Source: Candidatus Helarchaeota archaeon
Lineage (GTDB): Archaea; Asgardarchaeota; Lokiarchaeia; Helarchaeales; JABXJV01
Assembly: GCA_013375355.1 (NCBI GenBank)
Contig: JABXJV010000414.1
Coordinates: 1 to 6,137 of the forward strand
DNA length: 6,137 bases
Reading direction: 5' to 3'
A program made the translations under genes and the position numbers. Under the pieces are notes generated by a model. The model made no database searches. It had not been told where the DNA came from and was given only the letters and a program-made list of their open reading frames with translations. Shown here one piece after another: positions 5,460 to 6,137 of the stretch (position 1 is the stretch's first letter; every line of letters begins with the position of its first letter).

Positions 5460-5921
5460 ATGAGAAGGAACGAAAAAGAAATCAAAGATAAGGAACTAAT
5501 TAAAAATATAATAGAAAAATCAACAGTCTGTAGAATAGCTATGGCTTTGAATAATTCTCCCTATATTGTTCCTGTCATTTTTGGCTATGAAGATAATTTT
5601 TTATATATTCATTCAGCTCCAGAAGGTAAAAAAATTGAAATTCTTAAACAGAATAATAATGTATGTTTTGAAATGGATATTAATCATGAAATAGTCAAAT
5701 CAGATACTCCATGTAAATGGTCTATGAATTATTACAGCATCATTGGATATGGAAAAGCGTCATTCATTAATGATTTTCAAGAAAAGATAAATGCTATGAA
5801 TATTATAATGAAACATTATTCTTCTAGTAATTCACATAAGTATTATGAAAAAATAGTTAATAATTTAGCAATAATCAAAATAGAAATTGAAAAAATTACT
5901 GGAAAAAAATCAGGCTATTAA
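5460..5921 (+). CDS. FMN-binding split-barrel protein, pyridoxamine-phosphate-oxidase/NimA-like
   Basis: A 153-residue cytoplasmic flavoprotein of the pyridoxamine 5'-phosphate oxidase-like superfamily, in the subgroup with nitroimidazole-resistance protein NimA; the length is typical. Family blocks are all present: MRR and a DKELI helix at the start, VCRIAM (23-28), PYIVPVIFGYED (34-45), YIHSAPEGKKIEIL (49-62), VCFEMD (68-73), C-x-W-S-M-x-Y-x-S-I-I-G-x-G (85-98), EK (108-109), MKHY (117-120) and the C-terminal IEIEKITGKKSG (141-152). Members usually bind FMN at a homodimer interface and reduce or bind small substrates. Some NimA proteins reduce nitro groups, but most members have no known substrate, and the physiological role here cannot be given. 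The ATG is supported by GAAGGT (5447-5452) at 7-base spacing. The T-tract terminator before it suggests its own promoter; ATATAA at 5393-5398 is a possible TATA element. The next gene starts 38 bases downstream and may be co-transcribed. Confidence 0.92.
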   Translation: MRRNEKEIKDKELIKNIIEKSTVCRIAMALNNSPYIVPVIFGYEDNFLYIHSAPEGKKIEILKQNNNVCFEMDINHEIVKSDTPCKWSMNYYSIIGYGKASFINDFQEKINAMNIIMKHYSSSNSHKYYEKIVNNLAIIKIEIEKITGKKSGY

Positions 5922-5959
5922 CAAATAGAGTTGAAAATAGTCTTTGAGTTTGAGCTTAT

Positions 5960-6137
5960 ATGGATAAGTATTTAGAAATTGTGTATAAAAATATACGAAT
6001 TGCTGACGTTATATTAGAAGTTTTAGATGCAAGGGATCCTTTAGGGACTAGAAATAAAAAAATTGAAAATTTTATTGTAGATAATAATAAAAATTTAATT
6101 TTGATAATTCATAAAGTGGATTTAGTTCCAAAATCAG
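5960..6137 (+). CDS. YlqF/RbgA-type circularly permuted GTPase, 5' part only
   Basis: The reading frame is open to the window edge (59 codons plus one base) and is truncated there. The N-terminus has the pattern of the YlqF/RbgA/NOG2 group: IRIADVILEVL followed by the hallmark DARDPLGTRN (23-32) and, next, the G4 segment LIIHKVDLVPK (48-58). In these GTPases the motif order is permuted, G4-G5-G1-G2-G3, so G1 and the rest lie beyond the window. Characterised relatives act in large ribosomal subunit assembly, which is the likely role by family. G4 is normally NKxD; here it reads HKVD (51-54), with His in place of the Asn that recognises guanine. The ATG at 5960 is the only ATG in this part of the frame, with an in-frame TGA at 5951; a GTG at 5981 would cut into the conserved N-terminal helix. 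The ribosome site is weak (GAG at 5952-5954). Confidence 0.85.
   Translation, partial: MDKYLEIVYKNIRIADVILEVLDARDPLGTRNKKIENFIVDNNKNLILIIHKVDLVPKS

Overview
The window looks like chromosomal DNA of an AT-rich archaeon, most probably an Asgard archaeon (Lokiarchaeia-like or a relative). The strongest evidence is a compact Rab/Ras-like small GTPase of eukaryotic type. It sits among short, intron-free, closely spaced genes with archaeal/bacterial Shine-Dalgarno sites (AGGTGAT, GGAGG, AAGGAGAT), two of them placed before TTG start codons. The assignment is inferred from gene content and style; no rRNA or other phylogenetic marker is present. No tRNA, CRISPR array, insertion sequence or attachment site was seen.

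Layout. Positions 202-1365 (+) encode a radical SAM protein with a C-terminal helix-hairpin-helix, of the family named 'putative DNA modification/repair radical SAM protein'. It converges on a Rab-like GTPase at 1408-1950 (-), and the short gap between them holds two small inverted repeats that may serve as terminators. A divergent intergenic region of 241 bases follows, probably carrying promoters in both directions. Next come two consecutive ATP-grasp ligases, 2192-3070 and 3084-3962 (+). They are 13 bases apart, have exactly the same length (292 residues), and are clearly diverged from each other. After them come an unrecognised polytopic membrane protein (4015-4875, +), a small four-helix membrane protein (5001-5381, +), an FMN-binding split-barrel protein of the pyridoxamine-phosphate-oxidase/NimA type (5460-5921, +), and the 5' part of a circularly permuted GTPase of the YlqF/RbgA type (5960-6137, +) that runs off the window.

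How the genes work together. Only the ATP-grasp pair is a convincing functional unit, because of its tight spacing, strong internal ribosome site and shared fold. It probably adds amino acids to a small molecule, cofactor or carrier peptide, but the substrate cannot be read from the sequence. The multi-pass membrane protein follows on the same strand after 52 bases and may be co-transcribed. The later genes appear to be separate units, divided by T-tracts and inverted repeats. The radical SAM protein and the Rab-like GTPase are independent of these.

Points most worth a second look: the ATP-grasp pair and the cysteines around the active site of its second member; the His-for-Asn change in the G4 motif of the terminal GTPase; the proline at the Ras-12 position and the absence of a lipidation cysteine in the Rab-like GTPase; and that gene's markedly higher GC content than its neighbours.
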